Below, piece after piece: positions 17,312-27,004 of a stretch of DNA of 64,000 nt. The notes below the pieces were generated by a model. The model saw only the letters and a list, made by a program, of their open reading frames with translations. It searched no databases and was not told where the DNA came from. Origin of the DNA: Paenibacillus oryzae (GTDB taxonomy: Bacteria; Bacillota; Bacilli; Paenibacillales; Paenibacillaceae). Where the stretch lies: positions 117,662 to 181,661 of the forward strand of contig NZ_LYPA01000043.1 of the NCBI RefSeq assembly GCF_001675045.1, in the 5' to 3' direction. Both the position numbers and the translations under genes were made by a program. Every line of letters starts with the position of its first letter. Position 1 is the stretch's first letter.

Positions 17312-19954
17312 ATGAAGGAAATTACATTATGTGACTCACCCTGGCAAGTAAAGGGATTTTGGCCATGGGTACCAATCAAAACAGTTAGCATGGAGCTGGG
17401 CCAGGAACTGCTTGGAATCTGTGAATGGCTGCCAGCTACAGTGCCGGGCGGCGTACATGAGGATTTATATCGCGCAGGGCTTATTCCTCATCCTTACAAG
17501 GATTTGAACAGCTTGCAGTGCGAGTGGGTTGAAAACCGATGGTGGATGTATCGGACCATAATCAAGCCGGTAAACAATACAGGCAGTAAGGTGGAGCTCG
17601 TCTTTAAGGGGCTGGACTATGAAGCGATTGTTTATCTGGACGGTCAGCGAGTGGGCGAGCATAAGGGGATGTTTACGGAGGCCGTGTTTGACGTGACGGA
17701 CCGGATGAGGGAAGAGCCTATGGAGCTGGCCGTCTTGCTTCTTCACGCCCCTGATGAGATGGGACAAATCGGAAAAACCTCAGAAACCTTTACACAAAAA
17801 AGCAGATTTAATTATAAATGGGATTTTTCAACTCGCTTGGTCAATATCGGCATATGGGACGACGTTCTGCTTCGTATCCGTCAGCACATCAAGCTGGACG
17901 ATATAAGAATCGCAGCCGATGTGGAGGAGGCAGACCTTATTGAGGAGGGACGGCATACTGGCATCATTACGGTTGAGGCAACGATTGCGGCGACTATTGA
18001 AGGTGCGTTTGACAGCGTTATCATTTCGGCGCATTGCTTCAATCCGTCCGGGCAGCTCCTGTATACGGAGCGTCTTCGCGCCAGCTGCGGAGAGAGGGTT
18101 TATCTGGAATTCAGAGTGCAGGGAGCTCAGCTCTGGTATCCCAACGGCTACGGGGAGCAGCCGCTGTATAGCATCAAGCTTGAACTGTGCTCAGGCGAAG
18201 GGGAGATTCTGGAGGCGCGAAGCTTTATGAGCGGCATTCGCAAGCTGGCCTTTGCGGCGAACGATGACAGTCCCGCGGATGCATTGCCATATACAATTCA
18301 AATCAATAATCGCCGCATTTATATTAGGGGAGCCAACCTGGCGCCGCTTGATCATCTTTATGGCACCGTGCTGGATAGCCAATATGACCGGATGATTTAT
18401 ATGATGAAGCGCGCCAATATGAATCTGGTGCGGATATGGGGCGGGGGACTTATTGAAAAGGAGCGGCTGTATGAGCAGTGCGACCGTCAAGGTATCCTCG
18501 TTTGGCAGGAATTTATCCAATCCAGCTCGGGCGTCGATAATTTACCTTCCCAAAAGCCGGAATTTCTTTCCTTGCTGCGGGAATCGGCGAAGGCGGCGCT
18601 GAAAAGCCGCCGCAATTATGTCTCGCTGACGGTTTGGAGCGGCGGTAATGAATTGATGAGCGCGCCAAACAAGCCTTCAACGTTTCAGGACCCTAATCTG
18701 GCCATGCTGCGTGAGCTGACTAAGCGGCATGATCCGCAGCGGCTCTGCCTGCCTACCTCGGCGTCAGGGCCGGTGCAATATATAACGGAGGAAAAGGGGC
18801 AGGGGCATGATGTTCACGGACATTGGAAATATCTCGATAATCCGAAGCATTACATTTTCTATGGCGAAAATGACAATCTGTTCCATAGCGAATTTGGCGT
18901 GGATGGAGTGAGCGGGGTCAAAAGTCTTCGGAAGTTTTTGAGCGAGCCGCATCTAACGCCGGTTTCAATGAAAGAAAATCTTGTATGGCGGCATCACGGC
19001 GAATGGTGGGACACACTGGAGCGGGATCAGCGCTTGTTCGGGAAGCTTGAAGAGCTGGAGCGTTTTGCAGCGGCCAGTCAATGGGTGCAGGCAGAAGGAT
19101 TGCGCTTTGTGCTAGAGGCTAATCGCAGACGCAAATTCCGTAACAGCGGCAGCATCATCTGGCAGATGAGCGAGCCATGGCCCAATGTGTCGTGTACCAA
19201 TCTGCTGGATTATTATGGCGAAACAAAAATGAGCTATTATTGGACGAAGCAGGCCTTTGCTCCTCTGCATGTCTCGCTGGATTACCATTCGCTGCAGGTG
19301 AAGCGGGGCGAGGAAGTGAAGCACGGAATCTGGCTGCATAGTCACGTAGCGGGAATTCCTCTGGACATGAATGTGGAAGTGGTCGATGCAAGAGGCCTTG
19401 TCATTGCCGTCAGCCGTTATCACGCGGTCAGCGCGCGGGATCAGGCTGTGTTTGTTGGCAGCTTGACCTGGACGGCGCCGGATGAAGCGCATGAGCTCCT
19501 GCTGGTCAGGATTTCCTATAGCAGGGATGGAGAAAGCGTTGTTTGTTATCCTTATTTCTTCTCTGCCGCAGCAGATGAGCACCTCTACCGATCATCGCTG
19601 TCTCTCGAGCCTCCCCGGCTTGATATCAGCTTTATCGAAGGGTGGCGCGTCACAGGCTATGAGGAGCTGACGGAGCTAATGGAGTGCCGCCTGTTGGTAC
19701 GCAATCTCGGGGCAGTAGCCGCACTCCATGTATTTGCAGAGGAGGCTACCGATCAATACGATCTTGATTGCGATGAGCTGTACTTTACACTGCTGCCTGG
19801 TGAAAGCCGGATGGTCGCTGCACGCTGCGCGCGCAAAGCGGCCGGAGGCTTGCTGAGGCAGGAGGCCTGCGAAACTGGGAATCAGCCGCCGCAATTGCGC
19901 ATTCGCAGCTTTAATGGGCATAACATCCTGGCGGTGGACCGGTACGATCACTAA
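17312..19954 (+). CDS. GH2 beta-mannosidase
   Basis: A GH2 enzyme of about 880 residues, most like beta-mannosidases, which remove terminal beta-linked mannose. It has the jelly-roll N-domain (CEWLPATVPGGVHEDLYRAGLIPHPY, ENRWWMYRT), two immunoglobulin-like domains and a TIM barrel with NMNLVRIWGGGLIEKERLYEQCD. The acid/base is the Glu of WSGGNEL near residue 446 and the nucleophile the Glu of HSEFGVDG near 526. ATG at 17312 (GGGGAGG upstream) is used; ATG at 17264, with GGAGGTG at 17248-17254, is an equally good alternative and would add 16 residues. No signal peptide is present. It is first in a tight four-gene operon. A beta-mannosidase beside a GH92 alpha-mannosidase suggests processing of mannose-rich glycans. 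Confidence 0.9.
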   Translation: MKEITLCDSPWQVKGFWPWVPIKTVSMELGQELLGICEWLPATVPGGVHEDLYRAGLIPHPYKDLNSLQCEWVENRWWMYRTIIKPVNNTGSKVELVFKGLDYEAIVYLDGQRVGEHKGMFTEAVFDVTDRMREEPMELAVLLLHAPDEMGQIGKTSETFTQKSRFNYKWDFSTRLVNIGIWDDVLLRIRQHIKLDDIRIAADVEEADLIEEGRHTGIITVEATIAATIEGAFDSVIISAHCFNPSGQLLYTERLRASCGERVYLEFRVQGAQLWYPNGYGEQPLYSIKLELCSGEGEILEARSFMSGIRKLAFAANDDSPADALPYTIQINNRRIYIRGANLAPLDHLYGTVLDSQYDRMIYMMKRANMNLVRIWGGGLIEKERLYEQCDRQGILVWQEFIQSSSGVDNLPSQKPEFLSLLRESAKAALKSRRNYVSLTVWSGGNELMSAPNKPSTFQDPNLAMLRELTKRHDPQRLCLPTSASGPVQYITEEKGQGHDVHGHWKYLDNPKHYIFYGENDNLFHSEFGVDGVSGVKSLRKFLSEPHLTPVSMKENLVWRHHGEWWDTLERDQRLFGKLEELERFAAASQWVQAEGLRFVLEANRRRKFRNSGSIIWQMSEPWPNVSCTNLLDYYGETKMSYYWTKQAFAPLHVSLDYHSLQVKRGEEVKHGIWLHSHVAGIPLDMNVEVVDARGLVIAVSRYHAVSARDQAVFVGSLTWTAPDEAHELLLVRISYSRDGESVVCYPYFFSAAADEHLYRSSLSLEPPRLDISFIEGWRVTGYEELTELMECRLLVRNLGAVAALHVFAEEATDQYDLDCDELYFTLLPGESRMVAARCARKAAGGLLRQEACETGNQPPQLRIRSFNGHNILAVDRYDH

Positions 19955-19986
19955 TAAATAATGACCAAAGGAAGGTGCTTGCCGTG

Positions 19987-22155
19987 ATGCAACAAGAGTT
20001 TATCCCGTTTGGCTTTCAATATTATCGTTCTCCGACGCCATGCCGAGACCAGTGGGAGAAGGATTTAAGGCAAATCGCCAAGATGGGCTTTAATTGCGTG
20101 AAATATTGGGTGCAATGGCGCAGCAGTTCGCCCGAGGAGGGCGTGCACAGCTTCGAGGATATCCGGGAACTAATGGATCTTGCGCATGATTGCGGCCTCC
20201 GGGTTATTCTGAATGTCATCTTTGATGTGGCCCCGGCCTGGTTCGATCAGGCCTATCCCGATTCCAGAATGGTGACGGCGGATGGCAGGACTATTGCGCC
20301 GCAGGCTCTCAGCTACAGGCAAATAGGCGGAGCTCCTGGGCCATGCTACCATCATCTTCCGGCACAGCAGGCCAAGGATGTATTTCTTCAGGCCGTTGTA
20401 CGGGAGTTTAAGGATCATCCTGCTCTTTGGGTGTGGGATCTGTGGAATGAGCCGGAGCTGACTACAGGCATAAAGCGGGAGCTCCATTTTGAAAATCAGG
20501 TCTGTTATTGCAATCATTCCATACAAGCCTTTCATGTCTGGCTGGAGGAGAAATACAATACGCTGGAAAATCTTAATGTCCGCTGGCAGCGCAGCTACCG
20601 GCAATGGTCGCAAATCGAAGCGCCTCGGGGACAAGCGATTTTTAACGATATGGTGGATTGGCGGCTGTTTATGTCGGATGCGCTTACGGACGATCTCAAG
20701 CGAAGAGTTGCGCTAGTCAAGCGGTACGATACCCGCCATCGCGTGATGGTGCATACGGTTCCCGCGCCGATTTTTAATTTGATCACGGCCGGTTCGGACG
20801 ATTTCAAGCTGGCGGAGCCATGCGATATGTTTGGCAATAGTCTTGGCTCATCCGCCTGGTCTGCGGATTTGCTGATCTCGGCGGCAAAGGGCAAGCCGAT
20901 CATAAATTCCGAAATTCATGCGCTGCCGGGACATATGGCGCTTAAGCCGAAAAAGCTGGAGCTAAAGGAGCTCAAGCGTCATATCCTGATCCCTTTGGCA
21001 AGAGGGATAACCGGATTTCTGTTCTGGCAATACCGGCCCGAAATATTGGGGCATGAAGCCCCGGCCTGGGGGAGCACTTACCTCGACGGCAGCGTGACGC
21101 CGTGGCTGGAGGATATGGCAGCTCTGAACGAAACCATTCAGACCCGCAGCGAGCAACTGGTTACTTCGGGGAGGCCGTCGGATCGAATTGCCATCTGGTA
21201 CAGCTCTACCAATCAGATCGCCAGCTTTGCTGTATATGCGCATCTGGATGCCTACCATGATTCTGTACAGGGCATGCATAAGCTGCTGCATGATCTTAAC
21301 TACAAGGTGGAGTTTATCGCCGACCAGGATATGACCCGCGACATGCTGTCGAATTACGATCTGCTTATTATGCCGTCCCCCATGTATCTGAATGAAGGAA
21401 TGTGCAGCATGCTGGAGCAATGGATTTTGGAAGGCGGTGTGCTGATATCGGAATGCTCCTTCGGCGCGTTGACGGCAGAGGACGGATACCACAGCTACCA
21501 GGTGCCCGGCTATGGCTTTGACCGTGTGTTCGGCGTCAAGGAGAGCTGGCTGCACTCCCTGGAGAATTTGGACCACAGCTACCATCAGGTGACCTTGAAA
21601 TCCAGCCAAACCATTCCATTGTCAATGGATTCGCTAACCGGCAGCAAGCTGGAGCTGAAAGCGTCGGGCAGCTATTATAAAAGCGAAATTGAGCTTGCCG
21701 GGCAAACCCGGGTAATTGCCCGTTTCGATGAGGACGGGAGCCCGGCAATTACGATGTCTCCTTACGGCAAGGGCAAGGCGGTATGGATCGGAACATTGCT
21801 TGCGGCAGCTTATTGGCGAGAAGGCGGAGAACATGCGAGAGAGCTGTTTCGACAGCTGCTGGAGGGGCATCTGGGTCTTCCCCCGGCCGTGACGGTAACG
21901 CCCGGGACGATTCGTGCGGACTGGCTGGCGCATAATTCAGGCAATGTAAAAACATGCTTTTTGTTTGTTCACAACTGGGGCGAGAAGCCGGCTGCCGCCG
22001 TTATCGGTTTGCCGACGGCGGTAGCCTGCGTAAAGGCGTGGCTGCCAGAGGGGGAGCCCATGCTTGCCATCCATGCACACAATCCTTCACGCGTTGAGGT
22101 CGAGTTGCCTGCGGGAGATATTCAGGTATATGAGTTTACAGAGGTGATCAGCTGA
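19987..22155 (+). CDS. GH42 beta-galactosidase
   Basis: A GH42-family enzyme of about 722 residues. The catalytic TIM barrel spans about 1-380 (FGFQYYRSPTPCRDQWEKDL, VKYWVQWRSSSPEEG). The acid/base Glu is in WDLWNEPEL near residue 153 and the nucleophile Glu in INSEIHALPGH near 308. A trimerisation domain with a glutamine-amidotransferase-like fold follows (about 390-620, MPSPMYLNEG), then a small C-terminal beta domain. ATG at 19987 is used; GGAAGG lies 11 bases upstream and GTG at 19984 is possible. It has no signal peptide. The barrel starts closer to the N-terminus than in most GH42 enzymes, and the sugar released could be beta-galactose or alpha-L-arabinopyranose, so specificity is uncertain. 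Confidence 0.88.
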   Translation: MQQEFIPFGFQYYRSPTPCRDQWEKDLRQIAKMGFNCVKYWVQWRSSSPEEGVHSFEDIRELMDLAHDCGLRVILNVIFDVAPAWFDQAYPDSRMVTADGRTIAPQALSYRQIGGAPGPCYHHLPAQQAKDVFLQAVVREFKDHPALWVWDLWNEPELTTGIKRELHFENQVCYCNHSIQAFHVWLEEKYNTLENLNVRWQRSYRQWSQIEAPRGQAIFNDMVDWRLFMSDALTDDLKRRVALVKRYDTRHRVMVHTVPAPIFNLITAGSDDFKLAEPCDMFGNSLGSSAWSADLLISAAKGKPIINSEIHALPGHMALKPKKLELKELKRHILIPLARGITGFLFWQYRPEILGHEAPAWGSTYLDGSVTPWLEDMAALNETIQTRSEQLVTSGRPSDRIAIWYSSTNQIASFAVYAHLDAYHDSVQGMHKLLHDLNYKVEFIADQDMTRDMLSNYDLLIMPSPMYLNEGMCSMLEQWILEGGVLISECSFGALTAEDGYHSYQVPGYGFDRVFGVKESWLHSLENLDHSYHQVTLKSSQTIPLSMDSLTGSKLELKASGSYYKSEIELAGQTRVIARFDEDGSPAITMSPYGKGKAVWIGTLLAAAYWREGGEHARELFRQLLEGHLGLPPAVTVTPGTIRADWLAHNSGNVKTCFLFVHNWGEKPAAAVIGLPTAVACVKAWLPEGEPMLAIHAHNPSRVEVELPAGDIQVYEFTEVIS

Positions 22156-24368
22156 TGGGCTATTTGCACTACGTTCAACCGCTGCAGGGCACAGCCTCCG
22201 GGTACCACTTCTCCGAGGGAAATACATTACCGCTCATTGCTAGGCCTTGGGGCCATGCCGCCTGGAGCCCGCAATCGGACGAGTCTGGCGGCGGCTGGTT
22301 TTTTCATCCCCGGCATCGGCGTTTTCAGGGCGTCCGAATGACGCATCAGCCAAGTCCGTGGATTCGTGACTACGCCCCTCTGATTTTAATGCCGCAAACT
22401 GGCGAGCTGGCAGTAACAGCCGAAGCGCGTTCTGCCTCGTATCGTCCAGAGGAGCTGGAGCTGCATCCGCATCGTTTCCAGCTGGAGCTGCCGCGTTATC
22501 AGACGAAGCTGGAGCTAGCGCCAGCGATGCACAGTGCCATTCTGCGGGCTTCCTTTCGGCGCGTCGAAGGCGCGAGATGGCTCATCGCGCCGCTTCAGGG
22601 CGCTTCTAGCATTGCCATTGATCCCCATGGCCGCTGCATAACGGGCAGCACTTCATCCCACTATGGCGAGGTGCATCCTTCGTTCGCAATGCACTATGTC
22701 ATTATGCTGGATTGCGAGATAAACACGGAGCAATGCGGAGTGTTCTTGCCGGACGGTGAAACACGCCAGCAGCTGACCGCCTCGGGAGACGGGGTGGGAG
22801 CTTATGTCGGTGTAACGCCGCCCGAAAGCGGAGAGGTGACGGTTCGAGTCTCTACATCGTTAATAAGCGCCGAGCAGGCGCTATTAAATATGAAGCGCGA
22901 GCTGGGGGGACACAGCTTGAACAGCTTGCAGGCGGAGGCTGCTGCCGAATGGGAGGATGTGCTGGGAAGAATCGGGATTGAAGCCTCTACAGAGGAGAAG
23001 ATTACCTTTTACAGCTGCATGTACCGGCTATGCCTGTTTCCCCGAACTATGCATGAACACGGAGAAGACGGGGGGCTTATCCACTACAGCCCCTATGATG
23101 GCCGCGTGCACGAAGGGCCGATGTATGCCGATGTTGGCTTCTGGGACATCTATCGCACCTCGCTTCCCCTTTATAGCTTGCTGTTCCCCGAAAAGCTAGC
23201 CGAGATGTCGCAGGCTTGGGTGAATATTGGCAAGGAAAGCGGCTGGATGCCGAAATGGATATCTCCGGCTGAGCGGAGCGCGATGCCGGGCACGCTTATC
23301 GATGCGGCAATAGCGGATGCCTGGATGAAGGGGATTCGCGGTTTTGATATTGAAGCCGCTTACCAGAGCCTGCGCAAGCATGCTATGGAGCATGCGGAGG
23401 ACGGGAGATACGGCCGTCCGGGGCTGGCTGATTATGCGGCGTTTGGTTATCTTCCTTATGAGCGCCACCATGAAAGCGTCAGCAATTCGCTGGATTATTA
23501 TTATGGCGACTTCTGCATCGCGCAGCTGGCGCAAGCGCTTAACAAGCAAGAAGACTATGAGCGGTTTATTGAGCGGGCGGGCAACTATGCCCTCCTGTTT
23601 GATTCCGAGAGCGGATTTATGAGACCGCGCAATGCCCAAGGCGAATTTCAGCCGGCTTTCGACGAGCTCGCTTGGGGAGGAGCCTATTGCGAGGGCGGTC
23701 CCTGGCAATGCAGCTGGGCTGTTCCGCATGATATAGCCGGACTGGCACAGCTTATGGGAGGACGCGAAAAGATATTCGCCAAGCTCGACCATCTATTTTC
23801 GATGCCGCCGCAATTTAAGGTAGGGGCCTACGGATCGGAGATTCATGAGATGTCCGAAATGGCGGCAGTCGATTTTGGACAATTTGCTATAAGCAATCAG
23901 CCCAGCTTCCACCTGCCTTATATCTATGCGGCTCTAGGGGAGCGGAGCAAGACACAGCTTTGGATCAACCGTGCAACATGGGAGCTGTTTTCGGCAGAGC
24001 GATTCCCGGGCGATGAGGACAATGGCAGCATGAGCGCCTGGTACATTTGGAGCATGCTGGGTTTATATCCTTTTACCCCAGGCATCCCGCAATATCTGCT
24101 AATCGCTCCGCAGGTCCGAAGTGCAACAATTAAGCTGGAGAACGGCGAAGCGGTCGAACTTGTTGCGCCAGGCAGTTCTGTAAAGGAGCCATACCTGGGC
24201 AGCGTGAGCCTTAACGGTCAGCCTTATCCGGCGTTGTACATTACTCATGAAAAGCTGCTGTGCGGAGCGAAAATCGAATACGAGCGCTCTGAGTTTCCGG
24301 AGCAAAAAGGGGCAGCAGCGGAGCATTTGCCCTATTCGTTATCAAGTGAGGTGGATACGCGTGAGTGA
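22155..24368 (+). CDS. GH92 alpha-mannosidase
   Basis: A 737-residue, calcium-dependent exo-alpha-mannosidase-type enzyme. Its start shares one base with the preceding stop codon (TGATG). Two-domain GH92 layout: an N-terminal beta-sandwich (about 1-240) and an (alpha/alpha)6 barrel with GFWDIYRTSLPLYSLLFPE, GWMPKW, CEGGPWQCSWAVPHD (the Glu corresponds to the proposed general acid) and DEDNGSMSAWYIWSMLGLYPFTPG (the Asp pair corresponds to the proposed general base). At the +1 subsite motif, where many members read Gly-Asn-Glu-Pro or Gly-His-Glu-Pro, this protein has Ser-Asn-Gln-Pro, so linkage preference cannot be predicted. No signal peptide is present, unlike many Bacteroidetes GH92 enzymes, which fits intracellular hydrolysis. 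Confidence 0.9.
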   Translation: MGYLHYVQPLQGTASGYHFSEGNTLPLIARPWGHAAWSPQSDESGGGWFFHPRHRRFQGVRMTHQPSPWIRDYAPLILMPQTGELAVTAEARSASYRPEELELHPHRFQLELPRYQTKLELAPAMHSAILRASFRRVEGARWLIAPLQGASSIAIDPHGRCITGSTSSHYGEVHPSFAMHYVIMLDCEINTEQCGVFLPDGETRQQLTASGDGVGAYVGVTPPESGEVTVRVSTSLISAEQALLNMKRELGGHSLNSLQAEAAAEWEDVLGRIGIEASTEEKITFYSCMYRLCLFPRTMHEHGEDGGLIHYSPYDGRVHEGPMYADVGFWDIYRTSLPLYSLLFPEKLAEMSQAWVNIGKESGWMPKWISPAERSAMPGTLIDAAIADAWMKGIRGFDIEAAYQSLRKHAMEHAEDGRYGRPGLADYAAFGYLPYERHHESVSNSLDYYYGDFCIAQLAQALNKQEDYERFIERAGNYALLFDSESGFMRPRNAQGEFQPAFDELAWGGAYCEGGPWQCSWAVPHDIAGLAQLMGGREKIFAKLDHLFSMPPQFKVGAYGSEIHEMSEMAAVDFGQFAISNQPSFHLPYIYAALGERSKTQLWINRATWELFSAERFPGDEDNGSMSAWYIWSMLGLYPFTPGIPQYLLIAPQVRSATIKLENGEAVELVAPGSSVKEPYLGSVSLNGQPYPALYITHEKLLCGAKIEYERSEFPEQKGAAAEHLPYSLSSEVDTRE

Positions 24369-26391
24369 TGAATTCGTGCCTGACAGCTATGTTCCAATCA
24401 GCGTTACTATCAACCATACAGGGGAGAACGCGATAGAATGTCTGAATGTCAATCGGCGGCTGCTGCTGGCGCTCAAGGAAAAAGGACATCGTATATATGC
24501 GGCTTGGAGCGATGCCGGACGAATCCGTTACACCGATGAGGTAACCGTTGATTATGAGCAAGGCGAGGTGTCATTCCGTTCCTTTGGTCGAGGGCCTTGT
24601 ACAATTATTGCTGAAACGATGGTTAACGCCTATCCGGTGACTACGAATTGGTCATCCGACTTGAACGGTGGGAGAGGCGGGGTGCAGCCTGGCGCCGCCG
24701 GCGAGCTTGGCCGTATTCATTGGAATGCCAGCGAAGGGCAGCGGACCGTACAAGGGCATTTTCGCAATACCGACGACAGCCATCCCTTTTATTTTAATAG
24801 CGAGGAATATGCGCTATGGGATAACGAGGATCCGGCAGTGCAAACTCCGGCTTATGAGCGCTATATCGGTGAGACCTACAGCCTTTACGGAGTAAGTGAA
24901 GCCGCAGCGCTCCAGCTGTCCGCAGAAGCTTTGCAGCATTGCGGATTTCCCGTTCTTATTCGCCGCAGTGATACACTGCCTGCCGAGCTGGAGAATGTGC
25001 CCGCCTTTCAACTGGTTCATAATGTCATCATTGGCAGGAGCAAGCACCGCAGTCTGGCAACCTTTGTGCTGCCCCCGTTCTGGAGGCGTGCCGCGGAGAG
25101 CTATCCTGCCTTGTTCAGCGGCTTTTATGATCAGAATGAAAATGTGTTTTCCACCGTTGGTCCAGAGATGCTCAAAGTTCTCGGGCAGTTGTTTAACGAG
25201 CAAGACACTGGTGTTGTCGGCATCATCTGGAACGGGGGCGGCTCCATCGGGTCCAGGACGCTGCAACAGTCCATTTATGCCAATCTGGACGATTTGTTCA
25301 TGAAAGCAAAAAGCGTCTATGGCGTCCGTGAGGACGGTATTGTGGCTGCGGGCGGCTCCAGGGGCGGCTTTGCAAGCTTGCTCGCGGCAGCCAACCCCAA
25401 TCAGGATTGCTACCGGATTCGCTATGCCGTCTGTCATAATGTGCCTTTTCTATTGGGCACTCCGCTGCTAACCATGTTGAATTCCAGTCATAGCATTCTG
25501 GATCAGGCGTTGTGCGAGGATACGGGGTATAAGGACGCATGGAGGAAGACCTGGCGCAACGAACAGGGGCAGTCCGGCATGGAGCTGTTTCTGGAAACGG
25601 TATTGGGTACTAGCGACCTTGCGGAGATTGATGCTTTGCGCTCGCCTTCATCAGAGGCAGTTATGCGGCGGATTGCCGCCAATGGAACAGAGGTTCTTCA
25701 GAATCATGGCACGCATGATCCCTTTACGGCGAGCTGGCTTACTTACCGCTGGGTGGATCGGGCTCGTTCGCTCGGCATCAGGGTCCGGCATGAAATCGGC
25801 TACCGGTTCGGCCACAATAACTGTGTCCCGCCTTTTGAGAGCGCCAAGCGATGTCTGGAAAGCATTTTGAAAGACGAGCCGTTGATGATGAATGGAAATT
25901 TCCATTATGTAAGAGCCTCGTCCGATCCGGCAGACTGGAGCCGTGCCGAGCAGCTCGAGGTAAAGCGTCAGCCTGTATTTCTGGAGGCGCCGAAGGTTGT
26001 TATTCGAGGGTTGGCTAATGATTACATCCTCTATGGAGTTCCAGGAATGGAATATCGCCTGGTGCTGGAGGCAGCGCAGCAGGACGATGACAAGGAGCGG
26101 CTTGTCTTAATGGAAGGAAGACTGCAGCAAATTTCGGGAATGCGTTCCGATTTCTCATATGCCGCCATCTATCGGAAATTGGATGAGCTGAGAGGGGAAT
26201 TGTACCGTTACCGTCTGTATTATAGGCTGCCGGGCGATGATGAATGGACAGTTGATTTGCCGTATACTCCTCAGCCCGACCATCCCGATCCGACTTTGAA
26301 AATAATGAAGGAGCAGCCGAATCCTCTTCAGCCCGACTGGCTGCAAATGACGCTTCAGCACTTTATCGGCTGGGGCTTGAGCGAAATATAG
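24361..26391 (+). CDS. Unclassified alpha/beta-hydrolase, probable glycan esterase
   Basis: A protein of about 676 residues. GTG at 24361 is chosen (GTGAGGTGG 6 bases upstream); it overlaps the GH92 gene by 8 bases, so the two are coupled. The C-terminal half has serine-hydrolase features in canonical order: a nucleophile elbow AAGGSRGGFASLL near residue 333, a possible acid in NHGTHDPFTASW near 453, and a His in YRFGHNNCVPP near 483. The first 250 residues are beta-rich and match nothing I recognise. There is no signal peptide. As the fourth gene of a GH2-GH42-GH92 operon it may remove an acyl group that blocks the glycosidases; a peptidase role is the main alternative. I cannot assign it to a named carbohydrate esterase family. 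Confidence 0.65.
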   Translation: MSDEFVPDSYVPISVTINHTGENAIECLNVNRRLLLALKEKGHRIYAAWSDAGRIRYTDEVTVDYEQGEVSFRSFGRGPCTIIAETMVNAYPVTTNWSSDLNGGRGGVQPGAAGELGRIHWNASEGQRTVQGHFRNTDDSHPFYFNSEEYALWDNEDPAVQTPAYERYIGETYSLYGVSEAAALQLSAEALQHCGFPVLIRRSDTLPAELENVPAFQLVHNVIIGRSKHRSLATFVLPPFWRRAAESYPALFSGFYDQNENVFSTVGPEMLKVLGQLFNEQDTGVVGIIWNGGGSIGSRTLQQSIYANLDDLFMKAKSVYGVREDGIVAAGGSRGGFASLLAAANPNQDCYRIRYAVCHNVPFLLGTPLLTMLNSSHSILDQALCEDTGYKDAWRKTWRNEQGQSGMELFLETVLGTSDLAEIDALRSPSSEAVMRRIAANGTEVLQNHGTHDPFTASWLTYRWVDRARSLGIRVRHEIGYRFGHNNCVPPFESAKRCLESILKDEPLMMNGNFHYVRASSDPADWSRAEQLEVKRQPVFLEAPKVVIRGLANDYILYGVPGMEYRLVLEAAQQDDDKERLVLMEGRLQQISGMRSDFSYAAIYRKLDELRGELYRYRLYYRLPGDDEWTVDLPYTPQPDHPDPTLKIMKEQPNPLQPDWLQMTLQHFIGWGLSEI

Positions 26392-26556
26392 CATGCGGCC
26401 GATAGGGGAATTAGCCAGCGGAATGGACAGTCGGGCTTCCAGCGGTTACAATGCTGTCTAGGGCGCGAGGCGCTGATGATGCCGGATGGATGACTTAAAG
26501 TAATCTTGCATAAGCGTCTTGCGCAAGGTATCCCAAGAAGATTGGAGGATTTTACT

Positions 26557-26868
26557 ATGCATGCCGAAATGACGTCTCAAGAGCTTTTTGAACAGCTGTC
26601 AAATGGCGGGAAGCTGAATCTGATTGATGTTCGTGAACCCGATGAATGGGAGGAGGGGCATATCAAGGAGGCGCGCAGTATACCGCTGTCCCAATTTCAA
26701 GCCCGCGCTCATGAAGTGCATGATGTCGAAGGAGACGTTGTGTTTATATGCCGCAGCGGCGCCAGAAGCGGCAGAGTATGCGAATTTTTGACGCTGCAGG
26801 GTTTCGATGTGGCTAATGTGGTTGGCGGCATGCTGGCTTGGCCGGGAGAAGTTGTTACCGGACCTTAA
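26557..26868 (+). CDS. Rhodanese-domain sulfurtransferase
   Basis: A 103-residue single-domain rhodanese. ATG at 26557 is used because GGAGG lies 9 bases upstream. The signature blocks are NLIDVREPDEWEEGHIKEARSIPL and the active-site loop CRSGARS, whose Cys carries the persulfide, followed by the family end VVGGMLAWPGEVV. Such small cytoplasmic proteins move sulfane sulfur in thiol or metal-centre chemistry. It is a monocistronic unit followed by a strong terminator, with no functional link to its neighbours visible. Confidence 0.92.
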   Translation: MHAEMTSQELFEQLSNGGKLNLIDVREPDEWEEGHIKEARSIPLSQFQARAHEVHDVEGDVVFICRSGARSGRVCEFLTLQGFDVANVVGGMLAWPGEVVTGP

Positions 26869-26928
26869 AGCAGAGCCGCGCTGATGGGTGGCAGTCCGTC
26901 AAAATAGGCGAAAGGCCTTGTCAATAGA

Positions 26929-26968
26929 AGAGCCGCGCTCCGCTATGGGGATGCGCGACTCTTTTTTT
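26929..26968 (+). terminator. Rho-independent terminator after rhodanese gene
   Basis: AGAGCCGCGC (26929-26938) pairs with GCGCGACTCT (26953-26962) with one mismatch and is followed by a run of seven T residues. The sequence GAGCCGCGCT also occurs once just after the stop codon near 26873, giving an alternative pairing partner. Confidence 0.8.
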
Positions 26969-27004
26969 GCAGCTTTCGAAGCCGGTAGTGACTACAGGCA
27001 CGCC

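Noticed and set aside
23196..23792. 198-residue minus-strand protein inside the GH92 gene
   Set aside because: It is the antisense shadow of a conserved enzyme-coding region, without ribosome site or recognisable domain.
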